From contig OZ244794.1 in assembly GCA_965219915.1 (NCBI GenBank), positions 3,224,001 to 3,288,000 of the forward strand: 64,000 nucleotides of DNA, written 5' to 3'. How positions within the stretch are numbered: the first letter of the stretch is position 1; each line of letters opens with the position of its first letter. The position numbers and the translations under genes are program-made. This DNA is from Bin80 sp965219915. GTDB taxonomy: Bacteria > Bacteroidota > Rhodothermia > Rhodothermales > Bin80. Of this stretch, positions 1 to 8,607 are shown one piece after another. A model generated the notes under the pieces. The model was not told the origin of the DNA. It did not search any database and saw only the letters and a list, made by a program, of their open reading frames with translations.

Positions 1-701
1 GCGATATCCTTTAGTGCAATGCCGCGCTGGAGGTCACGTTTAATGTCCCGGTGTCGGCTGTCATTCGGATCGAACTTGTCTGTCAGGCACATCTCTTGCC
101 CCCAGAACAGAGCTCCAGGTTTCAGTACACGGAAAATCTCTTCAAACGCACTTTGCTTATCTGGAGCATGGCACGTTGACTCGATGGCATAGGCCCGGTC
201 GAAAGTGCTGTCTTCAATAACGCTCATGTCCATGAAACTGCACGCCAAGTAATCGACCATGTGATCGAGTCCAGCCTCGGCATTCAACTTTTTCGCCTTT
301 TCCAGCTGAATCTTGTTGATGTTAATTCCAACAACCCGAACACCGGTCTCACGGACGACACGACGCATTGGGCCGCCGATTCCACAACCAACATCAACCA
401 CTGTCATGCCCTGCTTCATGTCCAGCTTATCGATCATCAACCGCTGATGGCGGATTTTGGAGTCCTCCAAGGTCTCATGGGGCGCGAGGGGGGCGAAGTG
501 CAGGGATTCTCCCCAACCCCATACCATTACCTCGTTGTAGAGATCATAGTAGTCCTTGACTAATTGAGCATGGTCGTGATCGCCCGAATCAACGGCTTCG
601 GGCGTCGCCCGCTCTATCCAACCCTCAAAGTCATGCACACGGCGGGCGATATTGGATCCCCGGTACGCATCCTTGAGTCTTTTAGATAGCTTCCATGGCA
701 T
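1..701 (-). CDS. sterol 24-C-methyltransferase-like enzyme (C-terminus off window)
   Basis: The gene runs off the left edge; 233 codons are visible. It reads as a SAM-dependent methyltransferase of the sterol C24-methyltransferase (SMT/ERG6) type, which adds a methyl group to the sterol side chain. Visible SMT hallmarks are the aromatic block WGWGESLHFAP (residues 61-71, the sterol-contact region I of the family), the SAM-binding loop DVGCGIGGP (103-111), ESTCHAPD (174-181, equivalent to the conserved IEATCHAPD) and CLTDKFDPND (205-214). The ATG at 701-699 has an AGGGAAGGGGG purine run just upstream. Simple cyclopropane or ubiquinone/menaquinone methyltransferases share the SAM motif but not the WGWGESLHFAP and TCHAPD blocks, so SMT is preferred. 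Whether the organism makes or scavenges sterols is not visible here. Confidence 0.85.
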   Translation of the reverse strand, partial: MPWKLSKRLKDAYRGSNIARRVHDFEGWIERATPEAVDSGDHDHAQLVKDYYDLYNEVMVWGWGESLHFAPLAPHETLEDSKIRHQRLMIDKLDMKQGMTVVDVGCGIGGPMRRVVRETGVRVVGININKIQLEKAKKLNAEAGLDHMVDYLACSFMDMSVIEDSTFDRAYAIESTCHAPDKQSAFEEIFRVLKPGALFWGQEMCLTDKFDPNDSRHRDIKRDLQRGIALKDI

Positions 702-1173
702 GGTTTACCCCCTTCCCTCAATTGTTTGAAAGGTGAGAAAGAGAACCCGCTCCTCCTAGATTCCTAATAATTTCTTTCGTTCTCATCCATTCTCAGGAAA
801 AGTTTAAAAATTGAGTCCGAATTGGCTTCCTCGATTTATCAGACACCGGAAGTGGCTTGTTAAGGAGCCATTCAAATCGGACCTGCCGCCCTATAATACG
901 GGTTACCGACTCATAAAAGCAAAGACCCGCAAAATATCGCGCCCGAGAAAAAGAAGGGGCAGGTTGAGATAGCATGCGACTAAAGATTGCGCTTAAACCA
1001 GGATGATAAGGCCTGGCAGCCAAATCTGGCACACTAAACATAATCTTGCGGTAGGAGCACGGCAGATTAAATGACTGTACAGCCCACCATCAACTATTAT
1101 TGAGCATCCTCAAATGTCAAACCACACCCGTTACCCTAATAGATACATCCCTGGGCGCATTGAGCGTTGCATG
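702..1173. other. 472-bp intergenic region, no gene seen
   Basis: This lies upstream of the minus-strand SMT-like gene and downstream of the thiolase. It must hold the SMT promoter. I see no tRNA fold, clear promoter boxes or strong hairpin. An 82-codon minus-strand frame (793-1041) has no recognisable domain and no start-site support. Confidence 0.5.
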
Positions 1174-2352
1174 CTACAGGCATTCTACCACTATTGCTGT
1201 TCCCCCGCCTGTGCCGTGACAGAGAGCGGCAAGGCCGAGTGATTTTCTGCGGGCCCTGAGGGCATTTAGGAGCGTCACAACAATTCTGGCCCCTGAGCAT
1301 CCGATTGGATGCCCCAAGGCAATGGCACCACCATTCACGTTTAGTACCCCAGGATCAATTCCAAGATCACGAACAAAAAGAAGCGTGCTTAAAGCGAATG
1401 CTTCGTTGTTTTCATATAAATCCATATCCTCCACGCGCATGCCAGTCCCCTCTAACGCGCGTCGAGCTGCCTCGGCAGGAACTTCTATAAACCGGTCCCA
1501 TGTTCCGGCAGCCCATGCACTTCCGTGTAGACGGGCTATCGGCCGTAGACCGTAGTCTCTCACAAACTTTCCGCTGGCAAGCAGAAGCGCCGCGGCGCCA
1601 TCGCTTATTTGGCTGCTGTTGCCTGCGGTCAGCAATCCATCCTGCACAAAAACGGAACGCAGATCGGCAAGTGTTTCTACCGTTGTGCCCGGGCGAATCC
1701 CCTCATCCTGCTCCAGACTGCCCTTCCTGGTAGGGATTGGGGTAATTTCGGCATTAAATTCACCATTTAATGCCGCCCTGTGTGCGCGGGAATGAGATTC
1801 CGCCGCCACTGCGTCCAGCTCTCTGCGGCTCATGCGGAGCGTTTGTGCCAAGCGCTCCGCCTGTACTCCCATAGCTTCACCGCTTGTGGGATCCGATAAT
1901 CCATCCCTGTACAACAGATCCATCACCGCCTCCCCCTGTCCAGGTAAATACTTGTACCCCCACCTGGCCTCGCTAGAAAGCGCAAACCTCGTATCCGACA
2001 TAGATTCCACGCCTCCCGCCAGAATCAGATTCGAAGCACCCGACTGAATAAATGCTGCTCCCGCAATCAGGCTCATCATGCCAGAAGAACATACCATATC
2101 AATGCCAACTGCATCAACGGAGTTTGGGATACCTGCAAGTTTTGCGGCCTGCCTGGGAACAAGCTGACCATGACCACCTCCCAGTACATGGCCCATCAAA
2201 ATCAAATCGGGTAACAGGTCTGGAACTGTGGAATGATCCAGTGCTGACCGAAGAATTGGTGCTGCAATTTCCGCGGGACTCAGCGAGCGGAACGCCCCTC
2301 CAAAACGACCAATTGGAGAGCGTCTGGCACTCAGAATAAATACATCATTCAT
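1174..2352 (-). CDS. acetyl-CoA C-acyltransferase (thiolase)
   Basis: Thiolase of 392 residues, the normal family length. It condenses or cleaves acyl-CoA units (acetoacetyl-CoA or beta-oxidation chemistry). Catalytic residues are in the expected places with the ATG start used here: nucleophile Cys88 in VCSSGMMSL, His348 in ALGHPIGCSGA and Cys378 in ALCHGTGGG, almost identical numbering to the Zoogloea enzyme; the NEAFA loop is also intact. A GTG three codons upstream (2361) is a possible alternative start. It follows the DUF255 gene after about 12 bp and is the last gene of a three-gene minus-strand operon. Whether it is biosynthetic or degradative cannot be decided from sequence; no other beta-oxidation gene is adjacent. 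Confidence 0.93.
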   Translation of the reverse strand: MNDVFILSARRSPIGRFGGAFRSLSPAEIAAPILRSALDHSTVPDLLPDLILMGHVLGGGHGQLVPRQAAKLAGIPNSVDAVGIDMVCSSGMMSLIAGAAFIQSGASNLILAGGVESMSDTRFALSSEARWGYKYLPGQGEAVMDLLYRDGLSDPTSGEAMGVQAERLAQTLRMSRRELDAVAAESHSRAHRAALNGEFNAEITPIPTRKGSLEQDEGIRPGTTVETLADLRSVFVQDGLLTAGNSSQISDGAAALLLASGKFVRDYGLRPIARLHGSAWAAGTWDRFIEVPAEAARRALEGTGMRVEDMDLYENNEAFALSTLLFVRDLGIDPGVLNVNGGAIALGHPIGCSGARIVVTLLNALRARRKSLGLAALCHGTGGGTAIVVECL

Positions 2353-2364
2353 CTTGGTCACCGT

Positions 2365-4371
2365 TTAGTTCGTGGCGTTCTGTAGTCGGGCTATTACCGC
2401 TTCGGTGTCCCGGGTCGGCAGATCGCACGTACTTCCATGACATACATGTATCGCCGGTTCATTACTGCCCCCAAAGACCGGACGTGAAAGAATTACAGCA
2501 TTGGGAGCATAAACTCCTCTCAGGGCCGACAACATCGTCTGTGTTTCAGCGATACTGCGGTCCCCCGAAACCATCACCTCAGTACTGGGGCCTAACGCAT
2601 AGTCCAATGCAGACAACGCTGCGTTAAAGCCATCAGGGTACTGCCTCAGTCCTGCCGAATGCGCGGCAATCGCATCGTGTCCAGCGGATTCCAGTTCGGT
2701 CTGACCGGTTATTCGTCCCAAACGTAGCAGGTTCATCATCATTACAGCACCGCCTGCCGGAATTGCGCTGTCGAAAGATTGCCTGGGCCGCATCAAGAGT
2801 TCCTCACTGTCCTGTGCAGTCAGATAAAAGCCCCCATCTTCATCTCTGAAGTCAGCAAGCACTGTTTGCGTGAGGCTCATCGCCCGTGAACAGTAGTTCT
2901 CTTCGCCGGTAGCTTCATAAAGTGCCAAGAGTCCCGTGATCATATAAGCATAATCATCCAGCATGCCGGCTATTGCGGCTTCTCCTTCACGCCATCTATG
3001 CAGCAGCCTGCCTGGCTCCGGTACCATGTGCGCCTCAATAAACTGTGCGCATTTTACCGAGCGGCTAATCAAATCAACATCGTTCAATACCGTACCACAC
3101 CGTGCCAGGGCAGCAATCATAAGTCCATTCCAGTCCGTTAACACCTTATCGTCAAGGAGCGGATGTACACGCAGCGCGCGAAGATCGAATAACTGCCTGG
3201 AGGCCGCGCGCAGACGCACACTATCCGAAAGATCATCCCCCGGGGAACGATAAAGGATGTTGTTACCCGTCCTATCTCGGGTAGCTTCATCAATATAGTT
3301 ACCCGTTTCAGTAAGGTTGAAAGCGGCTACGACAAGCCTTGCCACAGCTGGATCCAGCACGCTATGCACTTCATCTATACTCCAGGCATAGTATTTACCT
3401 TCGACTCCCTCAGAATCTGCATCCTCTCCCGTACAATAGGCGCCTTCGGTATTCTGCAATTCGCGGCGAACGTAGTCCAGTACACTCCGAACTGTATGCT
3501 CATACTCTGGACGTCCAGTCGCCTGAAATGCCTCGAGGTAGACCAGTGCTAGGAGCGCCTGATCATATAGCATCTTTTCGAAATGGGGCAAGCGCCACTT
3601 TGAATCCGTACTGTAGCGATGGAAACCCCCACCCAATTGATCAAACATCCCCCCTCGACGCATCTGCTGGAGCGTATGCTCAACCATCTGAAGTGCACGA
3701 GCATTTCCTGTTCGATGCCAATAGCGCAGCAAGAATCTCAAACGTTCCGGCGATGGAAACTTGGGTGCATGACCAAATCCACCATTGACCGAGTCATATT
3801 GTTGCTCATGGTATGTGAATGCTGCATCAAGGACATTGGCAGACAATTCCCCTCCCGTAAGATCAAGTGTAGAAGCGTTTTTCAACGCACCCAGAAAGTT
3901 GTCCGCGATATTTTCCAATTCAGACCGACCTGTCTGCCACATTTCTGCCACATGCGGAACGATCTGCAGCATACCATTTTGTCCATAGCGTCCAGTTCTA
4001 GGGATATACGTGGCTGCAAAAAATGGACGCATATCCGGCGTCATCATTATGGAGAGCGGCCACCCGCCATGACCGGTGGCAACCTGACAGGCACTCATAT
4101 AGATGCTATCCACGTCTGGGCGCTCTTCACGGTCGACCTTGATATTAATGAATGTGTCGTTCAGCAACTTGGCCACTTCTGCGTCCTCAAACGACTCGTG
4201 CTCCATAACATGGCACCAATGACAGGTCGCATACCCAATCGAGAGAAATATTGGTCGATCAGTTGCCCGGGCAGCTGCGAAAGCCGCATCCCCCCAAGGC
4301 CACCAGTCAACCGGATTATCCTTGTGCTGGAGAAGATATGGGCTCTTTTCGGAAGCCAAACGGTTGCTCAT
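2365..4371 (-). CDS. DUF255 / thioredoxin-domain protein (YyaL, SSP411 family)
   Basis: A 668-residue member of the YyaL/spermatogenesis-associated protein 20 family, full length. The N-terminal thioredoxin-like domain carries a CHWC redox-type motif (Cys50, Cys53) in the family signature that begins SPYLLQHKDNPVDW. The remainder resembles the (alpha/alpha)6-barrel of N-acylglucosamine 2-epimerase-type proteins, with the blocks GGFGHAPKFP and HFEKMLYDQA. The biochemical role of the family is not established. The start overlaps the stop of the glycerate kinase gene by 4 bp (ATGA), so the two are translationally coupled. No signal peptide is seen, so it is probably cytoplasmic. Confidence 0.92.
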   Translation of the reverse strand: MSNRLASEKSPYLLQHKDNPVDWWPWGDAAFAAARATDRPIFLSIGYATCHWCHVMEHESFEDAEVAKLLNDTFINIKVDREERPDVDSIYMSACQVATGHGGWPLSIMMTPDMRPFFAATYIPRTGRYGQNGMLQIVPHVAEMWQTGRSELENIADNFLGALKNASTLDLTGGELSANVLDAAFTYHEQQYDSVNGGFGHAPKFPSPERLRFLLRYWHRTGNARALQMVEHTLQQMRRGGMFDQLGGGFHRYSTDSKWRLPHFEKMLYDQALLALVYLEAFQATGRPEYEHTVRSVLDYVRRELQNTEGAYCTGEDADSEGVEGKYYAWSIDEVHSVLDPAVARLVVAAFNLTETGNYIDEATRDRTGNNILYRSPGDDLSDSVRLRAASRQLFDLRALRVHPLLDDKVLTDWNGLMIAALARCGTVLNDVDLISRSVKCAQFIEAHMVPEPGRLLHRWREGEAAIAGMLDDYAYMITGLLALYEATGEENYCSRAMSLTQTVLADFRDEDGGFYLTAQDSEELLMRPRQSFDSAIPAGGAVMMMNLLRLGRITGQTELESAGHDAIAAHSAGLRQYPDGFNAALSALDYALGPSTEVMVSGDRSIAETQTMLSALRGVYAPNAVILSRPVFGGSNEPAIHVCHGSTCDLPTRDTEAVIARLQNATN

Positions 4372-5681
4372 GATGCTACAAGACCTATGCCTACATCCAT
4401 AACATTTGTATGTGTCGGGCCAGTGATTAGAAGTTGATTCGTGGCGCTGAGACAGTTATATGCATCATTTGCTTCGAGGGCCACATGCGGATCTACTCCG
4501 GCCGCCAATGCCATAGCAACCGTATCCGGGGTAACCCATCCCCCCGCGGCATCTGTAGGACCGTCAATCCCATCCGTACCACCAGAAAGCAGTACAGCAT
4601 CCAAAGATGCCCCCTCAAGCATGCATGCTGCGGCCAGCGCTAATTCTTGGTTGCGTCCACCCTTTCCATTGCCCCGTACGGTAACTGTGGTTTCACCACC
4701 CCAAATTATGCATTGACCCGGTTTTAGACGCAAAACACGTCGCGCCATGGCTGTTCCCACGTTTCGTGCTTCGCCACATACATCATGATATACCGATACA
4801 ACCTCGTATCCCATATTCTGAGCGGCGGCTTCAGCCGCCTTTAACGCGTCAGTATTAGAGACCAATAGCCGAAAAACAGACCGCTTCAAAAGCTTCGCAT
4901 TTGGCTTCGGTGTATCTGGTAAACTACCTTCAACTCCAAGCTGCAGATGTTGCTGCACCTCCGCTGATAGTTGCAAATCCAATCTCTGGATTATATCTGT
5001 AGCGTCCTGCCAAGTGGTTGGATCACCCACCGTGGGCCCACTCCCAATTACCGAACTATCATCACCGATAACATCCGAGACGGCCAACGTGACCACATGC
5101 CCTGGCCACGCAGCTTCTGCAAGGCGCCCGCCCTTTATGGCAGATAGATGCTTGCGGATTGTATTCAATTGATGAATATCCGCACCGCTCTGCAAAAGCA
5201 TCTGGTTTACCGCGCGGATATCCTGCAGAGATAGGCCTTTGATCGGAGCACTCCACAACGCCGAAGCCCCACCGCTGAGTAAAACGATGAGTGTTTCATC
5301 TCGCCTGCAATCCTTTGCGACACTCAGAGCACGCTCCGCCGCGCGCTTACTATTAATGTTGGGAATGGGGTGTCCACTTTCGGATACTTTGATGGCCTTG
5401 GGACGGGCCAATTGATTTGGAAAGGAATCTAAATATCCGTGCGGTACAACTACCTCACCTTCGAATGAAGCATTCGGGAAGCATTGCTCCAGCGCTGCTG
5501 CCATAGTCATGGCAGCTTTGCCCGCACCGACAACACGACACGAACCGAAAATGGGCAAATCAGTCGCCTGCTCAATTATTCTTTGAGCGCTTACGCTGTC
5601 TACCGCAGCATCAAATATTCTTTTGGCCACTAAACCAAACTCTGACGCCCACAAATCGCTATTTTGAGGCTCATTCATCAT
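4368..5681 (-). CDS. glycerate 2-kinase (DUF4147/MOFRL family)
   Basis: A 437-residue glycerate kinase of the GckA/TtuD class, which phosphorylates D-glycerate to 2-phosphoglycerate and feeds lower glycolysis. The N-terminal DUF4147 domain shows VVGAGKAAMTMAAALE and the glycine-rich LLSGGASALW; the C-terminal MOFRL domain ends with NQLLITGPTHTNVMDVGIG. Length matches the family. It is the first gene of the operon that continues into the DUF255 and thiolase genes. Its start lies only 8 bp from the start of the divergent NIPSNAP gene, so its promoter probably sits inside that gene. The protein starts MMNEPQ, so the second Met is equally possible. Confidence 0.92.
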   Translation of the reverse strand: MMNEPQNSDLWASEFGLVAKRIFDAAVDSVSAQRIIEQATDLPIFGSCRVVGAGKAAMTMAAALEQCFPNASFEGEVVVPHGYLDSFPNQLARPKAIKVSESGHPIPNINSKRAAERALSVAKDCRRDETLIVLLSGGASALWSAPIKGLSLQDIRAVNQMLLQSGADIHQLNTIRKHLSAIKGGRLAEAAWPGHVVTLAVSDVIGDDSSVIGSGPTVGDPTTWQDATDIIQRLDLQLSAEVQQHLQLGVEGSLPDTPKPNAKLLKRSVFRLLVSNTDALKAAEAAAQNMGYEVVSVYHDVCGEARNVGTAMARRVLRLKPGQCIIWGGETTVTVRGNGKGGRNQELALAAACMLEGASLDAVLLSGGTDGIDGPTDAAGGWVTPDTVAMALAAGVDPHVALEANDAYNCLSATNQLLITGPTHTNVMDVGIGLVAS

Positions 5682-5689
5682 TTACGCCT

Positions 5690-6460
5690 ATGCATCGTCG
5701 TTCTTTTATGTCAACCGTCCCCTTGGCTGCAGCACTACCATTAGTACCCTCCGATATTTCCGGGAAACAACAACAGTATTTTGAACTGATAACGTATCAC
5801 ACGAACGTAGGAGCCAGTAAATCGCGTGTTGCCGATTTTTATCGGGAAGTCGCATTACCTGCATACGGAAGACTGGGCATCGGACCAATAGGTGTATTTA
5901 CGCCAATGTATGGACCCAACCAGCCATCTCTCTATGTTATACTCCCCCATCAAAGCATGGACTCTGCCATGCGAAGCAGCACATTGCTCCTGGATGATGC
6001 AGAATTCCAACGCTTGGGGACAGATTTCCTGAATGCCACACTTGACAATCCAGCCTATGTTCGACGGGAGCACCAACTCATGCGTGCTTTCGTGGATATG
6101 CCGCAAATAGCAAAACCCGCCAATGGACCGGATAGAATATTCGAACTGCGAATCTATGAGAGCCACAGCACTATCGCAGGACAGAAAAAAATTGCCATGT
6201 TCAACGAAGGTGGGGAGATTGCCATTTTCCACAAGACTGGGCTTGATCCAGTATTCTTCGGCGAGACACTCTATGGACCTTTAATGCCAAATTTGACCTA
6301 TATGCTGGGTTTCGAAAGTATGTCTGACCGAGATGCGGCATGGGCAAGGTTCATTGTTGATCCAGAATGGATCGCACTGCGCGATGATCCCACTTATGCT
6401 GACACCGTTTCAAATATTACGGATTTCATTCTTCGTCCCCTGCCATTTTCACAGATTTGA
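5690..6460 (+). CDS. NIPSNAP-family protein with Tat-like leader
   Basis: A 256-residue protein containing two NIPSNAP-type ferredoxin-like repeats: the first starts near FELITYHTN (about 32-40), the second near IFELRIYESH (about 148-157), each the typical beta-strand opening of the domain. The N-terminus MHRRSFMSTVPLAAALPL contains RRSFM followed by a hydrophobic stretch and resembles a twin-arginine export signal. NIPSNAP domains are found in small-molecule-binding or vesicle-associated proteins; no catalytic function can be assigned. It is the first gene of the plus-strand run that continues into an amidohydrolase and the TctCBA transporter, so a role in the same catabolic route is plausible but inferred. 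Confidence 0.85.
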   Translation: MHRRSFMSTVPLAAALPLVPSDISGKQQQYFELITYHTNVGASKSRVADFYREVALPAYGRLGIGPIGVFTPMYGPNQPSLYVILPHQSMDSAMRSSTLLLDDAEFQRLGTDFLNATLDNPAYVRREHQLMRAFVDMPQIAKPANGPDRIFELRIYESHSTIAGQKKIAMFNEGGEIAIFHKTGLDPVFFGETLYGPLMPNLTYMLGFESMSDRDAAWARFIVDPEWIALRDDPTYADTVSNITDFILRPLPFSQI

Positions 6461-6461
6461 C

Positions 6462-8042
6462 ATGAAGAACCTACAAATTATTGTGATCCTGCTGTTTGCA
6501 GCCTTGTCGCTCCCCTTGCTCACTTATGCGCAGGTTGCGCCAGCGCCAGATCGCGGTCCTGATGAGGGCGAGGGGCCCTTTGAGCGCCTCATCATCCGGG
6601 GAGCTACCGTGATTGACGGGACAGGCTCACCCCCTCGCAGTCCCATGGACATAGTGATTGAAGGAAACCGCATCGTGCGCGTGACCAGCGTTGGTGCGCC
6701 TCATGTGGACATCAATGAGAATCGCCGACCCGGCGAGGCAACATTTGAGATTGATGCGCACGGGAAATACGTGATGCCCGGGATTGTAGACCTGCATGCC
6801 CATACCGGTGGAATTCCCAAGACCCCTGAGGCGGAATACATCTATAAGCTATGGCTCGCTCATGGAATCACAACAGTGCGAGGAGTTTCCTTCGGAGGCT
6901 TTGAGTGGTCACTGAATGAAAAAGAGCGAAGTGCAAAAAATGCAATCACTGCTCCCCACATGGTAAGCTACCATCGGCCGGGAAGCGGCTGGGATCAAGG
7001 TCCTGTCACTACCCCGGAAGCCGCACGCGCATGGGTACGGTTTGCAGCCGATTCTGGAGTAGATGGCATTAAGCTCGGCTCCTATCCGCCAGACATAATG
7101 TCTGCCTTGTTGGATGAAGCTGCCAAGCACAACCTCGGATCGACAGCTCACCTAGGACAAATGGGCGTAGCTCAAATGAACGCCCTGGACGCAGCCAGGC
7201 TTGGACTCGGAAGTATGACCCATTTCTACGGACTCTTTGAGGCGTTGTACGACGCTCATGATGTGCAACCCTGGCCTGTAGATATGGACTATAACGACGA
7301 GCAGTTGCGCTTCGGACAGGTTGCACGTCAGTGGTCGCTGGTGACTCCAAACAGCGATCAATGGCACGCTGTCATGAATGAATTCCTGGAACTGGACTAC
7401 TATATCAACCCCACACTGAACATTTATTCGGCCGGACGGGATGTAATGAGAGCAAAAAATGCGGACTGGCACGAAATATATACACTAGGCAGTCTCTGGG
7501 AATTCTTTACGCCAAGCCGCACTGATCATGGATCATATTTCTTCAACTGGACTACTCATGACGAGGTGGCGTGGAAGAGGTTTTATCAGGTCTGGATGCA
7601 GTTCCTGAATGAATATAAAAATCTTGGAGGCAAGGTTACAGTCGGCAGTGACAGCGGCTATATCTATCAACTTTTTGGGTTTGGAACGATCCTAGAGCTT
7701 GAAATGCTGCAAGAGGCTGGATTCCATCCGTTAGAAGTTGTTCGCGCTGCTACCATGCATGGGGCAATGGAGATTTATAAACCCCTCCAGAAGCCCATCG
7801 ACTTTGGAATCATCCGTGCTGGCATGCGCGCAGATCTACTAATTGTAGACGAAAATCCATTGGCGAACTTTAAGGTTCTTTACGGAACAGGCGCTATGAA
7901 GCTCAACGATGAAACCGGCGAGGTTGAGAATGTTGGAGGCGTAGAGTATACTATCAAGGACGGTATCCTGTATGATGCTAAAGCCCTCTTGGAAGATGTG
8001 GCCAATATGGTAGAGGAACAGCGGAGACAGGAACCGGAGTAG
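6462..8042 (+). CDS. exported amidohydrolase-family metal-dependent hydrolase
   Basis: A 526-residue amidohydrolase with a cleavable signal peptide (MKNLQIIVILLFAALS... ending near TYAQ). Metal-site features of the superfamily are visible: HxH (His112, His114) in VDLHAHTGG, a lysine in DGIKLGSYPP, His in STAHLGQMG and GSMTHFYG, and the Asp in VGSDSGYIY. The closing block RADLLIVDENPL is typical of the imidazolonepropionase/prolidase-like branch. The frame is open 43 codons further upstream inside the NIPSNAP gene, but the signal peptide fixes the start at 6462, one base after the NIPSNAP stop. Substrate is unknown; it probably acts in the periplasm on an amide, lactam or cyclic dipeptide. Confidence 0.9.
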   Translation: MKNLQIIVILLFAALSLPLLTYAQVAPAPDRGPDEGEGPFERLIIRGATVIDGTGSPPRSPMDIVIEGNRIVRVTSVGAPHVDINENRRPGEATFEIDAHGKYVMPGIVDLHAHTGGIPKTPEAEYIYKLWLAHGITTVRGVSFGGFEWSLNEKERSAKNAITAPHMVSYHRPGSGWDQGPVTTPEAARAWVRFAADSGVDGIKLGSYPPDIMSALLDEAAKHNLGSTAHLGQMGVAQMNALDAARLGLGSMTHFYGLFEALYDAHDVQPWPVDMDYNDEQLRFGQVARQWSLVTPNSDQWHAVMNEFLELDYYINPTLNIYSAGRDVMRAKNADWHEIYTLGSLWEFFTPSRTDHGSYFFNWTTHDEVAWKRFYQVWMQFLNEYKNLGGKVTVGSDSGYIYQLFGFGTILELEMLQEAGFHPLEVVRAATMHGAMEIYKPLQKPIDFGIIRAGMRADLLIVDENPLANFKVLYGTGAMKLNDETGEVENVGGVEYTIKDGILYDAKALLEDVANMVEEQRRQEPE

Positions 8043-8091
8043 ACCTTTATCCGTAGTAAACGCTTTCGAGATTTAAAACCTTACTTACCTG

Positions 8092-8607
8092 ATGAAACAA
8101 GCATTTGCCCTTTTCCTAATTGCAGCTGTCGTAGTTCTACCAGCCAGTGCACAGGAGCATGATAATAGCGCTTATCTCACTGCTTTTTCCGGCGATTTTG
8201 ATGGTGCATCTGAAAAACTGCATTCTCTGGGAGAAGCCATTCCCGAAGACCTTTTTGACTGGCGCCCTGCGGAAGGAATCCGTTCAGTGCTCGAAGTGCT
8301 GGATCACGTATCAGATGCCAACTTTGGCATTGCCGCAGCATTAGGCCACGCGTCGGACTACGGAGCCAATAAATCCGAAACCAAAGAAGCCGCCCTCGAG
8401 CGTTTGATGGCTTCCCAAAATCATGTGCGCGGACTCCTGGAAACCATGGGAGACGCGGATTTAGGGGAATCTGTTCAACTCTTTGGGATGGAATTGAATG
8501 TTTATGGAGCCTTGGCAATCATTGGCGGGCATACCCATGAGCATCTGGGACAGATGATCGCTTATGCACGCTCAAATGGTGTGGCCCCGCCTTGGAGTGG
8601 TGGTTGA
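8092..8607 (+). CDS. exported DinB-like metal-binding protein
   Basis: A 171-residue protein with an N-terminal signal peptide (MKQAFALFLIAAVVVLPASAQ) followed by a DinB four-helix domain. Likely metal-ligand histidines lie in EVLDHVSDANF and GGHTHEHLGQM, the standard arrangement in this fold, and the end ARSNGVAPPWS is typical of secreted bacterial DinB proteins. The family includes thiol-dependent transferases and hydrolases as well as uncharacterised proteins, so no reaction is assigned. It sits 49 bp after the amidohydrolase and overlaps the start region of tctC, which suggests one transcript. Confidence 0.88.
   Translation: MKQAFALFLIAAVVVLPASAQEHDNSAYLTAFSGDFDGASEKLHSLGEAIPEDLFDWRPAEGIRSVLEVLDHVSDANFGIAAALGHASDYGANKSETKEAALERLMASQNHVRGLLETMGDADLGESVQLFGMELNVYGALAIIGGHTHEHLGQMIAYARSNGVAPPWSGG

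Noticed and set aside
793..1041. 82-codon minus-strand frame in the gap after the thiolase
   Set aside because: No recognisable motif, no convincing start context, and composition unlike the neighbouring genes.
3619..4437. Long antisense frame (272 codons) opposite the DUF255 gene
   Set aside because: It is the reverse strand of a strongly conserved gene and has no motif of its own.
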